A stretch of DNA of 25,731 nt from Candidatus Bathyarchaeota archaeon (GTDB lineage: Archaea > Thermoproteota > Bathyarchaeia > TCS64 > B23), in contig JAPDJB010000174.1 in assembly GCA_029259285.1 (NCBI GenBank), positions 1 to 25,731 on the forward strand, written 5' to 3'. Position 1 is the first letter of the stretch, and every line of letters starts with the position of its first letter. Shown piece after piece: positions 1 to 7,539 of this stretch. The position numbers and the translations under genes are program-made. The notes under the pieces were generated by a model. The model was not told the DNA's origin. It was given only the letters and a program-made list of their open reading frames with translations, and did no database searches.

Positions 1-460
1 TTTCACCCTCCCTAGTAGCCACCTTGAGGATGGAGGCGGCCTCCCTGCTGCGGAGGCCTATGGAGAGAACTCTAAGCCTTTCCCCCCCGATCTCCATCTC
101 GAAGCCTATCGAGTAGGCCTCCTCCCTCCTCTCGGGCCAGCCGCCGCTGGAGAGGGCGATGACGGGCCTCTCAACCTCTAGATGTAGCCTGTAGGGGTCT
201 ATCCTGATGCCTCTGAGGAGTTCTCGGTGTAGCAGTATCACCCTGATCTGGGGGTGGTGGTTCGACCCTCGGATCATCTCCGCAACCTTTAGGGTTGGGG
301 AGGCCTCGTCTCCCCTCAGGTTGATGGCTAGAACTCCATCGAGCCATAGGGAGCCTCGATAGACCACTCCAACAACGGTTTGTAGGCTTCCCCTGGGTTT
401 GGAGGCGATGCCTAGAACCCTGATCTCCCTCTTAATCCTCCTAATTCTCGTTATTCCCAT
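1..460 (-). CDS. DUF99/UPF0215 family protein (endonuclease dU-like), C-terminus cut by window edge
   Basis: The frame opens with ATG at 460 and runs without a stop to base 1, giving about 153 visible residues. The family is recognised from the N-terminal pattern KREIRVLGI followed by VGVVYRG and WLDGV (residues 10-43) and by QIRVILL (71-77). DUF99 proteins have an RNase H/endonuclease V-like fold and are annotated in databases as endonuclease dU. The start overlaps the end of rpoL by 20 bases, so it is probably the last gene of the csl4-rpoL operon. Oddly, the position after VLGI, normally an Asp in this family as I remember it, is Ala19, and the usual LDG after the second strand reads LLH (His78). 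Asp41 of WLDGV is kept. The protein may therefore be catalytically altered. Family assignment is fairly sure; activity is doubtful. Confidence 0.8.
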   Translation of the reverse strand, partial: MGITRIRRIKREIRVLGIASKPRGSLQTVVGVVYRGSLWLDGVLAINLRGDEASPTLKVAEMIRGSNHHPQIRVILLHRELLRGIRIDPYRLHLEVERPVIALSSGGWPERREEAYSIGFEMEIGGERLRVLSIGLRSREAASILKVATREGE

Positions 461-749
461 CGCCCTTAATTCTCTCCAGCTCCCCTTTGAAGGCTGAGAG
501 GAACTCCCTCAACTCCCCCTTAGCCCTCTCAGCCGCGTCTATGATGGCCTGCTCCGGCGTCTTATCCCCCTTCATCTCGACGAAGAGGATGGAGTAGTCC
601 ATTAGGGGATGGGGCTTCGCATATCCAGCCATCCTCACCGCTTCATCCCTCAGCAGGGAGCTCTGGAGTAGATTCAGCAGTGTATGCCCCTCTCCCCCCA
701 CCGCTATCTCTATATGCCCCTCCCTCCGCTTGAGAACCTTCAACCTCAT
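441..749 (-). CDS. rpoL: DNA-directed RNA polymerase subunit L (Rpo11)
   Basis: This 102-residue protein is the archaeal homologue of eukaryotic RPB11/AC19 and of part of the bacterial alpha N-terminal domain. It pairs with Rpo3 (RpoD) to form the assembly platform of RNA polymerase. The family core is clear: EGHTLLNLLQSSLL at residues 20-33, then GYAKPHPLMDYSILF near 42-56, followed by the C-terminal amphipathic helix with PEQAIIDAAERAKGELREFL. Length is normal for the family. The ATG at 749 overlaps the TGA of csl4 (ATGA arrangement), so the two are translationally coupled. The last 20 bases overlap the DUF99 gene downstream. Confidence 0.96.
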   Translation of the reverse strand: MRLKVLKRREGHIEIAVGGEGHTLLNLLQSSLLRDEAVRMAGYAKPHPLMDYSILFVEMKGDKTPEQAIIDAAERAKGELREFLSAFKGELERIKGDGNNEN

Positions 750-1324
750 GCCAACTCCTCCGATCCATATGTTCTAGCTATCTTCCTCCTCTCAACCCTA
801 CCGCAGCGGGGGCATGTGAGCCTCATCCTCCTCTGCTCTAGGAGTGAGCCGCATTTGGAGCAGAAGGCGTAGATGACGCCGTATCTCGACCCCTCGATGG
901 AGAGCTGTGTAAACCTGTTCTTCGTGTTTATCACCCGCGCCTTAACTATGTCCCCGCTTCTAAGGGCTAGATTCATATTCTTCACGTCCAGCCCCACGCT
1001 GGAGATGTGGATCACCCCCGTGAAGGGGGGTGAAACCTCCACTCCTTCTATGTAGAATATCTCGACATTCGCCGTCCTCCTCTTCACGGAGCCTACCTCG
1101 CCGATGACCTCCAATCCCTCCTCTGGAAGGATGGGCGTCCTCGTCCTCTTCGAGACCCTCACCTCCCTCCTCTCCAGATCGAATTGGGCGTCTCCAAGCT
1201 CCGCCGATCGAACTACCCCATCCTCCTGATAGGCTCCAGGGCCGTCTAGGAACTCCTCTATCACCGCGAGCTTATCCCCTGGGAAGACGAGTCCACCTCT
1301 CAGCCTCTCCACTCCCCTGGACAT
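746..1324 (-). CDS. csl4: Exosome complex RNA-binding subunit Csl4
   Basis: Csl4 is a cap subunit of the archaeal exosome, which degrades and tails RNA 3' ends. The 192-residue protein has the expected three parts: an N-terminal domain starting with FPGDKLAVIEEF and GAYQEDG, a central S1-like RNA-binding domain (VGSVKRRTANVEI through ARVINTKNRFTQLSI) and a C-terminal zinc ribbon with Cys155, Cys158, Cys171 and Cys174 (CSKCG and CPRCG). I prefer ATG at 1324 because GGAGG lies five bases upstream; the longer reading begins at a TTG at 1348. The gene is coupled to rpoL downstream by a stop/start overlap, linking RNA synthesis and decay components in one transcript. Confidence 0.93.
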   Translation of the reverse strand: MSRGVERLRGGLVFPGDKLAVIEEFLDGPGAYQEDGVVRSAELGDAQFDLERREVRVSKRTRTPILPEEGLEVIGEVGSVKRRTANVEIFYIEGVEVSPPFTGVIHISSVGLDVKNMNLALRSGDIVKARVINTKNRFTQLSIEGSRYGVIYAFCSKCGSLLEQRRMRLTCPRCGRVERRKIARTYGSEELA

Positions 1325-1369
1325 GCCGGCCTCCACCGGCTCGCCCAACTAATTCTCCCCAGCTTCAAT

Positions 1370-2008
1370 TTAAACTCTTAGCCTCTCGATCCTGTAGAGG
1401 TCTATCTCCACAAGTCTCCTCGGCTTCCGGTGAAACCTGAACATGTGGGGTATCTCCATCTCCATCTCGAAGAGAGCTGAGATCCTTCCGCCCCTCCTCC
1501 GGATGTGTCTCCTGATGAACTCCCTCGTGCTGCTCTTATGAATGCTGTATACCGCCCTAGCTATTCTCAGAGCCTCGTCTAGAAACTCTATGTCGGCGTG
1601 GCGACGCCTAGTTCCAAAGGGGGGATTCATGATGACCGTGTCGAAGACGGCTCTGAGGGGTGCGACATCCCCGATGAGGAGGTGGAGGCGATCTGAGACG
1701 TCTGCCTCCACGGCGTTCTCCCTAGCTGTGGAGATGGCTGTTGAGTCGATGTCGACGCCTACAACTGCCTCAGCCCCCAGCATTAAGGCTCCTATGCCCA
1801 ATCGCCCCGTTCCACATCCCAAGTCCGCGACAAGCCTATCTTTGATGTCGTCATAGATGTATCGCGCTGTGAATAGGAGTTCGGCTGCCACCCTTGGAGG
1901 CGTGGTATACTGTTCCAGCTCCGGATCTGGATGGGGGTGGGGTTTAAGTCTCCTCAGGGCCTCCTCCAGCCTCCTCCTGGGTATGATCTCCTCAGCATCT
2001 CTCCCCAA
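1370..2008 (-). CDS. METTL5-like N6-adenine-type RNA methyltransferase
   Basis: A 212-residue class I SAM-dependent methyltransferase. Motif I is DLGCGTG (residues 62-68), the acidic motif II is VVGVDID (82-88), and the catalytic motif is NPPFGT (128-133), typical of enzymes that methylate exocyclic amines of adenine or of glutamine. The N-terminal LEQYTTPP (31-38) and overall length match the archaeal relatives of METTL5, which in eukaryotes makes m6A in small-subunit rRNA. An rRNA substrate here is inference from the family. The only usable start is TTG at 2008, so the first 55 bases overlap the end of dph2 in another frame. It could alternatively act on another RNA or a protein. Confidence 0.85.
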   Translation of the reverse strand: MGRDAEEIIPRRRLEEALRRLKPHPHPDPELEQYTTPPRVAAELLFTARYIYDDIKDRLVADLGCGTGRLGIGALMLGAEAVVGVDIDSTAISTARENAVEADVSDRLHLLIGDVAPLRAVFDTVIMNPPFGTRRRHADIEFLDEALRIARAVYSIHKSSTREFIRRHIRRRGGRISALFEMEMEIPHMFRFHRKPRRLVEIDLYRIERLRV

Positions 2009-2982
2009 TCCATCACCCCCATCATAATGTAGGCCTCCTGGAGGGTGATCATCGGCCTCCTGAGGTCTGGTAGGCCGTCTAGGGCGATCCTGGGGCAGGC
2101 GGTGTCGATGAAGGCTTCAAACTCCGTGAAGTCGTTTAGGATGTCAGCTCTCACCACGTCGAGGGCGATTATGGCAACCCTATACCCCCTCCCCTCAAGT
2201 TCCCCCCTCAGCCTTTCAGCCTCCCCCATCCTACTCTGACCTGGCTTTACACTCACCACGATCCCTATATTCCTAGCCTTCTTAACCATCTCCACGATGG
2301 CTATCCTCCTCCTCAGCATCCTCATGGCCTCTCCACGCCCTATCCTGGCAGCCTTACCCGTGTAGGGGTCGGCTGCCACAACCTCCCTCCCAGTGGCTAG
2401 GGCCATGCCGAGGGGGTGGAAGCGTCCTCCCCCTATGAAGAGGAAGCCGTCTACCATCTCGGCGATGGAGAGGGCTGTAGAGTAGTCACAGCCTAAAACC
2501 TGCCCATCATAGGGAGTCCATCCGGCTCCCCGACCGATGTGAGGTGTAAATCCCCACCTCCTCAGGGTTTCAGCCACCCTCGGCAGTAGGTGGACATGCT
2601 GAACGGTGGAGGCCAAACCTATACTCCCCCAATCCTCCAGTAGGGGGCGAGCCTCGTCGAGGAGCTCCTCGACGTCGAAGTCTGCTCTCAGCTCCACGTA
2701 GATGACTGGTATCCCAGCGTCTGGCAGCATCCTGTTATGGCCGTAGTGGATTATGAGGTCGACGCCTAGGCTCTTAGCCTCATGGAGGGGTAGGTCGCAT
2801 CCCCCATAGCAGGTGCCCCCTGAGATGTAGGCCCTTACACCCGTCTCAGCCTCCAGCCTCCTCGTCAGCCAGAGGGCCTTGGGTCTCAGCCCCTCTGGGA
2901 GCTGTATTAGAACCCTTTCAACGCCTCTCTCAGCTATCTCCCTGATAACCCTCTCCATCTCGAAGTTATAGGAGATGGTCAA
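1954..2982 (-). CDS. dph2: Diphthamide biosynthesis enzyme Dph2 (3-amino-3-carboxypropyl transferase)
   Basis: Archaeal Dph2 is a non-classical radical-SAM enzyme with a 4Fe-4S cluster that moves the 3-amino-3-carboxypropyl group of SAM to a histidine of elongation factor 2, the first step of diphthamide synthesis. The 342-residue length and the three widely spaced cluster cysteines fit: Cys58 in GGTCYGGC, Cys165 in QVLGCDYS and Cys296 in DTACPRIALDG, close to the known archaeal positions. The start is TTG at 2982; a TATA-like ATTATAAG centred about 30 bases upstream predicts a leaderless mRNA beginning almost on it. ATG at residue 9 is the alternative. The product acts in translation like most of its neighbours. 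Confidence 0.94.
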   Translation of the reverse strand: MTISYNFEMERVIREIAERGVERVLIQLPEGLRPKALWLTRRLEAETGVRAYISGGTCYGGCDLPLHEAKSLGVDLIIHYGHNRMLPDAGIPVIYVELRADFDVEELLDEARPLLEDWGSIGLASTVQHVHLLPRVAETLRRWGFTPHIGRGAGWTPYDGQVLGCDYSTALSIAEMVDGFLFIGGGRFHPLGMALATGREVVAADPYTGKAARIGRGEAMRMLRRRIAIVEMVKKARNIGIVVSVKPGQSRMGEAERLRGELEGRGYRVAIIALDVVRADILNDFTEFEAFIDTACPRIALDGLPDLRRPMITLQEAYIMMGVMDWGEMLRRSYPGGGWRRP

Positions 2983-3008
2983 GGCCCCTTCTATTTAGGG
3001 GCTGGAGG

Positions 3009-3018
3009 CTTATAATGG
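3009..3018 (-). promoter_or_regulatory. TATA-like box for dph2
   Basis: On the minus strand the sequence reads ATTATAAG. Its spacing to the TTG at 2982 is about 27-30 bases, which fits a leaderless archaeal transcript. This suggests dph2, the methyltransferase, csl4 and rpoL start a transcript separate from L10e. Confidence 0.6.
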
Positions 3019-3024
3019 TGAACG

Positions 3025-3540
3025 CTAGGAGTGGGGCTGGGCTGTGGAGATGGGGGTTATCCTGATCCTGCAGGGGATGGGGAACTTAGCTGAGGCCCTC
3101 CTAAGAGCCTCCTTCGCGATGTTAACCGCCTTCTCATCCACCTTCACAACCATGAGTCTCTGCCCACGTCTAACCCTCGCCGCAGTCCCAGCTGGCTTCC
3201 CATAGGGTCTGCGCATCCCATCTTGGAATCTGTCTGCCTGGGCGACGGCCAGCCTCCTCTTCTCCCTCAATATGTGATGGGGATATGGAACGATCTGGAG
3301 GAGATAGTTATCCCTGCCGAGATTCCTCTCCAGATACCTGTTAGCCGCCAGCCTCGCCGCCTCCAGGGCGTTATGCCTTATCTGCGCATCCCTCAGGTTT
3401 AGAAGCTCCACGATGTATTCATAATCCCTATTGGGGTTTCCCATGGTGAACTTGACTATTCTGAGGCCTGGGACTCCCCCTACATACTCCTTCCTGGTGT
3501 ATGGCATCCTCTTTATCGACCTATAATTCCTCGCCCTCAA
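3025..3540 (-). CDS. rpl10e: 50S ribosomal protein L10e (uL16)
   Basis: The 171-residue protein is the archaeal/eukaryotic L10e, equivalent to bacterial L16, which lies near the peptidyl-transferase centre and the tRNA path. Diagnostic stretches are YRSIKRMPYTRKEYVGGVPG at the N-terminus, FTMGNPNRDYEY, and YPHHILREKRRLAVAQADRF with GMRRPYGKP in the central loop. The start is TTG at 3540: it lies just before the conserved N-terminus, and the in-frame codon at 3549-3547 is a stop, so no ATG is possible. The TATA-like box at 3566-3575 supports a leaderless mRNA. Confidence 0.96.
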   Translation of the reverse strand: MRARNYRSIKRMPYTRKEYVGGVPGLRIVKFTMGNPNRDYEYIVELLNLRDAQIRHNALEAARLAANRYLERNLGRDNYLLQIVPYPHHILREKRRLAVAQADRFQDGMRRPYGKPAGTAARVRRGQRLMVVKVDEKAVNIAKEALRRASAKFPIPCRIRITPISTAQPHS

Positions 3541-3565
3541 GGCCCATCAATCTTCCCCTATGGGG

Positions 3566-3575
3566 GTTTAAAAAG
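3566..3575 (-). promoter_or_regulatory. TATA-like box for rpl10e
   Basis: The minus strand reads CTTTTTAAAC, about 28 bases before the TTG start at 3540. It sits in the 40-base gap between the DUF655 stop and L10e, so L10e probably has its own promoter. Confidence 0.6.
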
Positions 3576-3580
3576 CTGAC

Positions 3581-4144
3581 TCATGTAGGCCTTGTGAAGA
3601 GGAGGTATTTCTCATCCTCAGAAAGCTCTCTCAGAATCCTCCTGGCCAGCAGCTTAACGGGGTCTGGGATGTTCACCCTGCTCTGGAGATCCTCGAAGCT
3701 CTCGAAGGGTCTGCGCTCACGCTCCTCCAATATCTGCCACATCAACTTCTTCCCAATCCCAGGGATCAGCTCTAGGGCGTGCATCTTAGGCGTCACGGGC
3801 TGAGACCTGTTGAAGAACTCTATGAAGCGCTTCTCGTTGGCCTTGATGATCCTCTCTATTATGCCTGGCAGCTCAGCTTTGGCTGTGGCCGTCAACTCGT
3901 CGTAGGAGATTCGTCCAAGTATGTGATCAACCTTGGTTCTGCCGATCCTCCCTACGTAGAGGCGCTCCCCTATATCGATCTCGACATCTCTCTTCGGCGT
4001 GGCCTCAAGCAGCGTGAAGTAGGTTTCGCCGACGAGCTGTATTATGCCTCTTCCATAGCTGTATCTAGGGGCGCCTGGCCTACCATGCGGCAATTTGTCT
4101 AGGACGTATGCATATTCCTCGTATTTTTTACCCTCTCTCTCCAT
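3581..4144 (-). CDS. DUF655 family protein with helix-hairpin-helix motif
   Basis: This 187-residue archaeal protein has no established function. The N-terminal half has the family pattern EEYAYVLDKLPHGRP and GRGIIQLVGETYFTLLEATPK, an OB- or S1-like beta-rich region. The C-terminal half contains a helix-hairpin-helix nucleic-acid-binding motif, LELIPGIGKKLMWQILEERE (about residues 124-143), followed by FESFEDLQSRV. It is therefore probably an RNA- or DNA-binding protein. The neighbourhood SRP54-L21e-Rpo4-DUF655 is a common archaeal order, which ties it to ribosome or transcription biology. The ATG at 4144 lies 13 bases after the Rpo4 stop, consistent with one operon. Confidence 0.9.
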   Translation of the reverse strand: MEREGKKYEEYAYVLDKLPHGRPGAPRYSYGRGIIQLVGETYFTLLEATPKRDVEIDIGERLYVGRIGRTKVDHILGRISYDELTATAKAELPGIIERIIKANEKRFIEFFNRSQPVTPKMHALELIPGIGKKLMWQILEERERRPFESFEDLQSRVNIPDPVKLLARRILRELSEDEKYLLFTRPT

Positions 4145-4157
4145 CTCTGCCTCCCCG

Positions 4158-4487
4158 CTATTGAGAGGTAGCCTTAGACCTGTATTTCTCTATGATCCTC
4201 ATTAGATTCTCCATGGTCTCCTTCGATATTATGCGTTGGCGTCCCAGGAAGGTTCTCAGCTCCTCTATGCTTTGGGGGAGGCAGTTGGCTATCTGAACCG
4301 CTATGCCTCTCTCAAGTCCGCTCTCCACTAGCTCCTCCACGAGCTTCCCCGCATCCTCTGCGGGGAGTTTTGAGAATTTGAGGGTGTAATCTAGAACCCT
4401 TCTCTGGAGTGGGTCTAGCTCTCCTATGGATTCAAGTATCTTCTTCGCCTCTGATACGGTGATCTCCCTGCGCTCTATGATGGACAT
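4158..4487 (-). CDS. rpoF: RNA polymerase subunit Rpo4 (RpoF, RPB4-like)
   Basis: A 109-residue protein of the RPB4/Rpo4 family. Rpo4 forms the polymerase stalk together with Rpo7, which binds emerging RNA and aids open-complex formation. The pattern ITVSEAKKILES, then LDPLQRRVLDYTLKFSKLP, a helical middle, and the C-terminal TMENLMRIIEKYR fit the helical HRDC-like fold and the usual length of about 110. It overlaps the end of rpl21e by 13 bases, which implies coupled translation. The partner gene for Rpo7 is not in this window. Confidence 0.9.
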   Translation of the reverse strand: MSIIERREITVSEAKKILESIGELDPLQRRVLDYTLKFSKLPAEDAGKLVEELVESGLERGIAVQIANCLPQSIEELRTFLGRQRIISKETMENLMRIIEKYRSKATSQ

Positions 4488-4780
4488 GCCGTATGCCTCC
4501 TCAGATGCTCGGGTCTGGCGATGATGAGCTTCACCTTCTTCCTCTGTGGTATCTCTATGACGTAGGCCTTTCCACGCTTCTCCACTATGGTTCCAACTCT
4601 GCCCTGGTATCTCCTGTGGGGCATACCCTTGTGAACCGTTGGGTTGATGTCTATGACGACTCGGTCTCCTATCCCGTAGTTCTCCAGAAGCCTGCTGAGG
4701 GGTATCTTACCCCTCTCCCGAACCGGCTTCCGGAGCTTCCTCCTCGTCTTCCTCCTAGGCCCCTTAGAGTGCCTCCCCAT
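4475..4780 (-). CDS. rpl21e: 50S ribosomal protein L21e
   Basis: The 101-residue protein matches archaeal/eukaryotic L21e: a basic N-terminus GPRRKTRRKLRKPVRERGK, then an SH3-like barrel with GDRVVIDINPTVHKGMPHRR, YQGRVGTIVEKRGKAYVIEI and the final IIARPEHLRRH. Length is normal. The ATG at 4780 follows the SRP54 stop by 6 bases, and the gene's end overlaps rpoF, so it lies mid-operon. SRP54 next to L21e is a frequently seen archaeal arrangement. Confidence 0.96.
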   Translation of the reverse strand: MGRHSKGPRRKTRRKLRKPVRERGKIPLSRLLENYGIGDRVVIDINPTVHKGMPHRRYQGRVGTIVEKRGKAYVIEIPQRKKVKLIIARPEHLRRHTACPS

Positions 4781-4786
4781 CTCCCA

Positions 4787-6112
4787 TCATCCTAACCTGA
4801 ATCGTTGAAGCTGTCTGAGGAGTCTACGCCTACCCCTCAGCTGCTTCAGCATCTTTCTCATGGCGTTATACTGTTTTATAAGTTCTCTCACATCCCTCTC
4901 CTCCGTTCCGCTTCCCCTGGCGATCCTCCTGATCCTGGAGGCGTTTAGGATTCGCGGATTCTCCCTCTCCTCAGGGGTCATAGACTGTATGATGACCCTC
5001 CACTTATCCAGCCGCTCCTCGGCTATGTCGAAGACGTCGCTGGGAAGCTCATAGCCGAAGCCTGGGAGCATGGAGATGATCCTCCTCAGAGGCCCAAGCT
5101 TCCTCATCGCCTCCAATTGGCCGTAGAGGTCTTCCAAGGTGAACTTCCCAGAGAGGATCGCCCTCACATCTCGCTCCGAGACATCAACCTCAGCCTCCTT
5201 AACCCTCTTCACAAGGCTCTCTATGTCGCCCATGCCGAGGAGGCGTCCGATGAACCTAGGGGGATCGAAGGGCTCCAGGTCGTCGACTCTCTCACCGGTT
5301 CCTATGAACTTTATTGGAGCCCCAGTGGCTGCGACGCTTGATAATGCTCCGCCGCCTCTCGCCGAGCCGTCGAGCTTTGCGACGATGATGGAGCCTATCT
5401 CCGTTGCCTCCTTGAAGGCCTTGGCCTGGGAGGCCGCCTGCTGCCCTATCGTGGCGTCGATGACTAGGATGACCTCCCTAGGCTTGACTGCCTCCGCTAT
5501 TCGTCGCATCTCCTCCAGCAGCGGCTTCTCCTCCTTATGCCTCCCAGAGGTGTCTATGATGACAGCCTCATAATCCCTGAAGCGTTCAACCCCCCTCCTA
5601 GCGATCTCTATCGGGTCTCGGCATTCTGGGTCTCCATAGAAGTCGACCTTTATGGATTCGGCGAGCTGCTTGAGCTGGTCGTAGGCTCCAGGCCTGAAGG
5701 TGTCGGCGCATATCAGAGCCGTCTTGAAACCCCTCTTCTGTAGGTATCGCGCCAGCTTCGCCGCTGTGGTCGTCTTACCAGAGCCCTGTATCCCTATGAG
5801 CATATAGATGTTCTGGGTTCCAGGCCTTAGGTCTAGGGGCTGAGCCTTCTCCCCAACCAGCCTGGTCAACTCGTCGTAGATGACCCTGATGAGATGCTCC
5901 CGTCTACTTATCCCTGGGGGGAGCTCCTCGAAGGCTCTCTCCTCGATGCGCTTAGACAGCTCGAAGACGAGTTTCACATCGACATCGGCTTGGAGTAAGG
6001 CCCTCTGGAAGTCCCTTATGAGCGTCTTAACAACCTCTCTGTCAACCGTTGGAGCTCTAAGCATCCGCTTTATGGCGTCGTAGAGTGATGATCCAAGCTT
6101 CTCCAGCACCAT
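4787..6112 (-). CDS. srp54: Signal recognition particle GTPase SRP54
   Basis: SRP54 binds signal peptides and 7S RNA and delivers ribosomes to the membrane through its GTPase partner FtsY. The 441-residue protein shows the N domain (about 1-90), the G domain with the P-loop GIQGSGKTT (107-115), DTFRPGAYDQL (137-147), DTSGR (187-191) and AKLDGSARGGG with TG near 245-265, and the M domain from about 300 to the end with a basic C-terminus. The M domain lacks a long Met-rich tail but has MLPGFG and SMTPEER, as in archaeal relatives. It lies between deoxyhypusine synthase and L21e on the same strand. Confidence 0.97.
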   Translation of the reverse strand: MVLEKLGSSLYDAIKRMLRAPTVDREVVKTLIRDFQRALLQADVDVKLVFELSKRIEERAFEELPPGISRREHLIRVIYDELTRLVGEKAQPLDLRPGTQNIYMLIGIQGSGKTTTAAKLARYLQKRGFKTALICADTFRPGAYDQLKQLAESIKVDFYGDPECRDPIEIARRGVERFRDYEAVIIDTSGRHKEEKPLLEEMRRIAEAVKPREVILVIDATIGQQAASQAKAFKEATEIGSIIVAKLDGSARGGGALSSVAATGAPIKFIGTGERVDDLEPFDPPRFIGRLLGMGDIESLVKRVKEAEVDVSERDVRAILSGKFTLEDLYGQLEAMRKLGPLRRIISMLPGFGYELPSDVFDIAEERLDKWRVIIQSMTPEERENPRILNASRIRRIARGSGTEERDVRELIKQYNAMRKMLKQLRGRRRLLRQLQRFRLG

Positions 6113-6145
6113 TTCCCGTTCTTCCCTAATCTATCCCTCTCACCT

Positions 6146-7081
6146 TCATGTAAAGGTTGCCTCAACCCTCTCAAGGGCGGCGGCGACTATAAATGGAAAT
6201 AGGATCGTCGCATCGCCGTAGACGTCGACTATCCTCGCTCCCTTAACCTTCCCCCAGCTGATGGCCTCTCTAAGTGGAGCTCCGCTGAGGCTTCCATCCT
6301 CAGCCCTCGCGGTGGTTATCTGAACCGCGGCGTCGAGGCCGCCTCTCAAGGTGTTCATGTATAATGTGTGATGCTTCGGGACTCCCCCGCCTAGGATGAT
6401 GGCTCCAGTCTTCTCGGCGTCATAGACCAACTCGGCGAAATGCTCGAAGTCCCTGAGGGGGTTTATGCTGAGCATCCTCCGCTGGGAGTACATCCAGAGG
6501 GGTATGCCGATCATGGAGTCTAGGAGGGCTGGGCTGAAGATGGGGATATTCCTCAACGCCGCGCATCTGAGGATGGAGTCCTCATCTCTCAGCCTCAACC
6601 CGATCTCGCGTAGCAGACCCCAGATCGGGGTTTCCCTCTTCTTCTCCTCCGGTATCTCATCGAGAATCCCGTGGAGGAAGCGCTCCAACTCCTGGAAGAC
6701 TCTGGACTCTATGTAGATGTCGTAGGCCCTGGAGACACCTCTCTCCCTGAGCTTCTCATCGTCGGCCTCTGGGCTTCCGGAGTGGTGTCTCCCTCCCATC
6801 GCCTCTATTAGGTCGTGTACCAGGTTGGCCCCGCTGGTTACCAGGGCGTCTATGTACCCCTTCTTTATGAGGTCTGAGATGATTAGGCGTAGCCCAGCTG
6901 GGATGAGGGGGCCTGATAGGGAGAGGAAGATGGTGTAGCTCTCATCGCTGAACATCTCAGCTATTATCTCGACGGCTTTCGCAACCCTTCCGGCTCCTAT
7001 GACTCCCGCCTTGCCCAGCTCCCTCGCTAAGCTGTCGACGGTCATTCCAGCCTTGAGGCGTATCGGTTTGATTCTCCTCAT
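6146..7081 (-). CDS. dys: Deoxyhypusine synthase
   Basis: This NAD-dependent enzyme transfers the aminobutyl group of spermidine to a lysine of aIF5A, the committed step of hypusine formation. The 311-residue protein has the family landmarks TSGANLVHD (82-90), IPIFSPALLDSMIG (179-192), and GGGVPKHH (231-238) with the active-site lysine Lys236. SWGKVKGARIVDVYGDATILF follows near the C-terminus. The gene begins 4 bases after aIF5A ends, so enzyme and substrate are made from one transcript, a strong functional link. Nothing looks degenerate. Related archaeal paralogues may act as homospermidine or agmatine-using enzymes, but adjacency to aIF5A favours the classic role. Confidence 0.96.
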   Translation of the reverse strand: MRRIKPIRLKAGMTVDSLARELGKAGVIGAGRVAKAVEIIAEMFSDESYTIFLSLSGPLIPAGLRLIISDLIKKGYIDALVTSGANLVHDLIEAMGGRHHSGSPEADDEKLRERGVSRAYDIYIESRVFQELERFLHGILDEIPEEKKRETPIWGLLREIGLRLRDEDSILRCAALRNIPIFSPALLDSMIGIPLWMYSQRRMLSINPLRDFEHFAELVYDAEKTGAIILGGGVPKHHTLYMNTLRGGLDAAVQITTARAEDGSLSGAPLREAISWGKVKGARIVDVYGDATILFPFIVAAALERVEATFT

Positions 7082-7085
7082 CCCC

Positions 7086-7484
7086 TCAGCCCTTCACCCT
7101 CACAAGTTTCCTATGCCCCATGATGTTCCAGTATTCAACCTCCCTCCCGACTTCAAGCCTCGATTTAACATCCTCCTCCGATGGATGGGGAACCTCGAAG
7201 ACCTCGTAGGTCTCTAGATCCATGAGCTGGACATAATCGGGGGTGATGGAGACGATCTGGCCTCGCCGTTTGTCGACGATTGGTATCTCTATCGTCGCGT
7301 CGACGGGGCTTACAAAGCTCTTCTTACTGCCGTCTAGGAGGCTTACGGCTATGCATCTGAACTTCGCGCTCCCATGCTTCCCAGGCTTACTCTTCTGAAT
7401 TGAGAGTATCTGACAGGGTTCTCCGTCGATGACTGCGTAGGAGCCAACCTTCAACTCCCCAACCCTACCAATCCTATATGCCAT
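7086..7484 (-). CDS. eif5A: Translation initiation factor aIF5A
   Basis: aIF5A helps ribosomes through difficult peptide bonds and is the only known hypusinated protein. The 132-residue protein has the modification loop KSKPGKHGSAK, with Lys36 expected to become deoxyhypusine or hypusine, followed by the SH3-like N domain and a C-terminal OB domain (IEIPIVDKRRGQIVSI onward). The length is normal. The start is ATG at 7484 without a clear Shine-Dalgarno sequence; two TATA-like elements lie 25-45 bases upstream. Its modifying enzyme dys follows at once, so the pair is co-expressed. Confidence 0.97.
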   Translation of the reverse strand: MAYRIGRVGELKVGSYAVIDGEPCQILSIQKSKPGKHGSAKFRCIAVSLLDGSKKSFVSPVDATIEIPIVDKRRGQIVSITPDYVQLMDLETYEVFEVPHPSEEDVKSRLEVGREVEYWNIMGHRKLVRVKG

Positions 7485-7508
7485 TTAGAGTCCACCAGCC
7501 CATGAGAG

Positions 7509-7530
7509 AGTATATGAGGGGAGATAAATC
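7509..7530 (-). promoter_or_regulatory. Candidate promoter of the aIF5A-dys-srp54 operon
   Basis: Two TATA-like elements occur on the minus strand: CATATAC (7509-7516), spaced for a leaderless start at 7484, and GATTTATC (7523-7530), which would leave a leader of about 15 bases. I cannot tell which is used. Confidence 0.45.
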
Positions 7531-7539
7531 ATTTCCGCG

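Noticed and set aside
5139..5573. 144-codon open frame on the plus strand inside srp54
   Set aside because: It is antisense to a certain gene, has low-complexity Ser/Pro-rich composition and no family pattern. Other long antisense frames in this GC-rich DNA were left out for the same reason.
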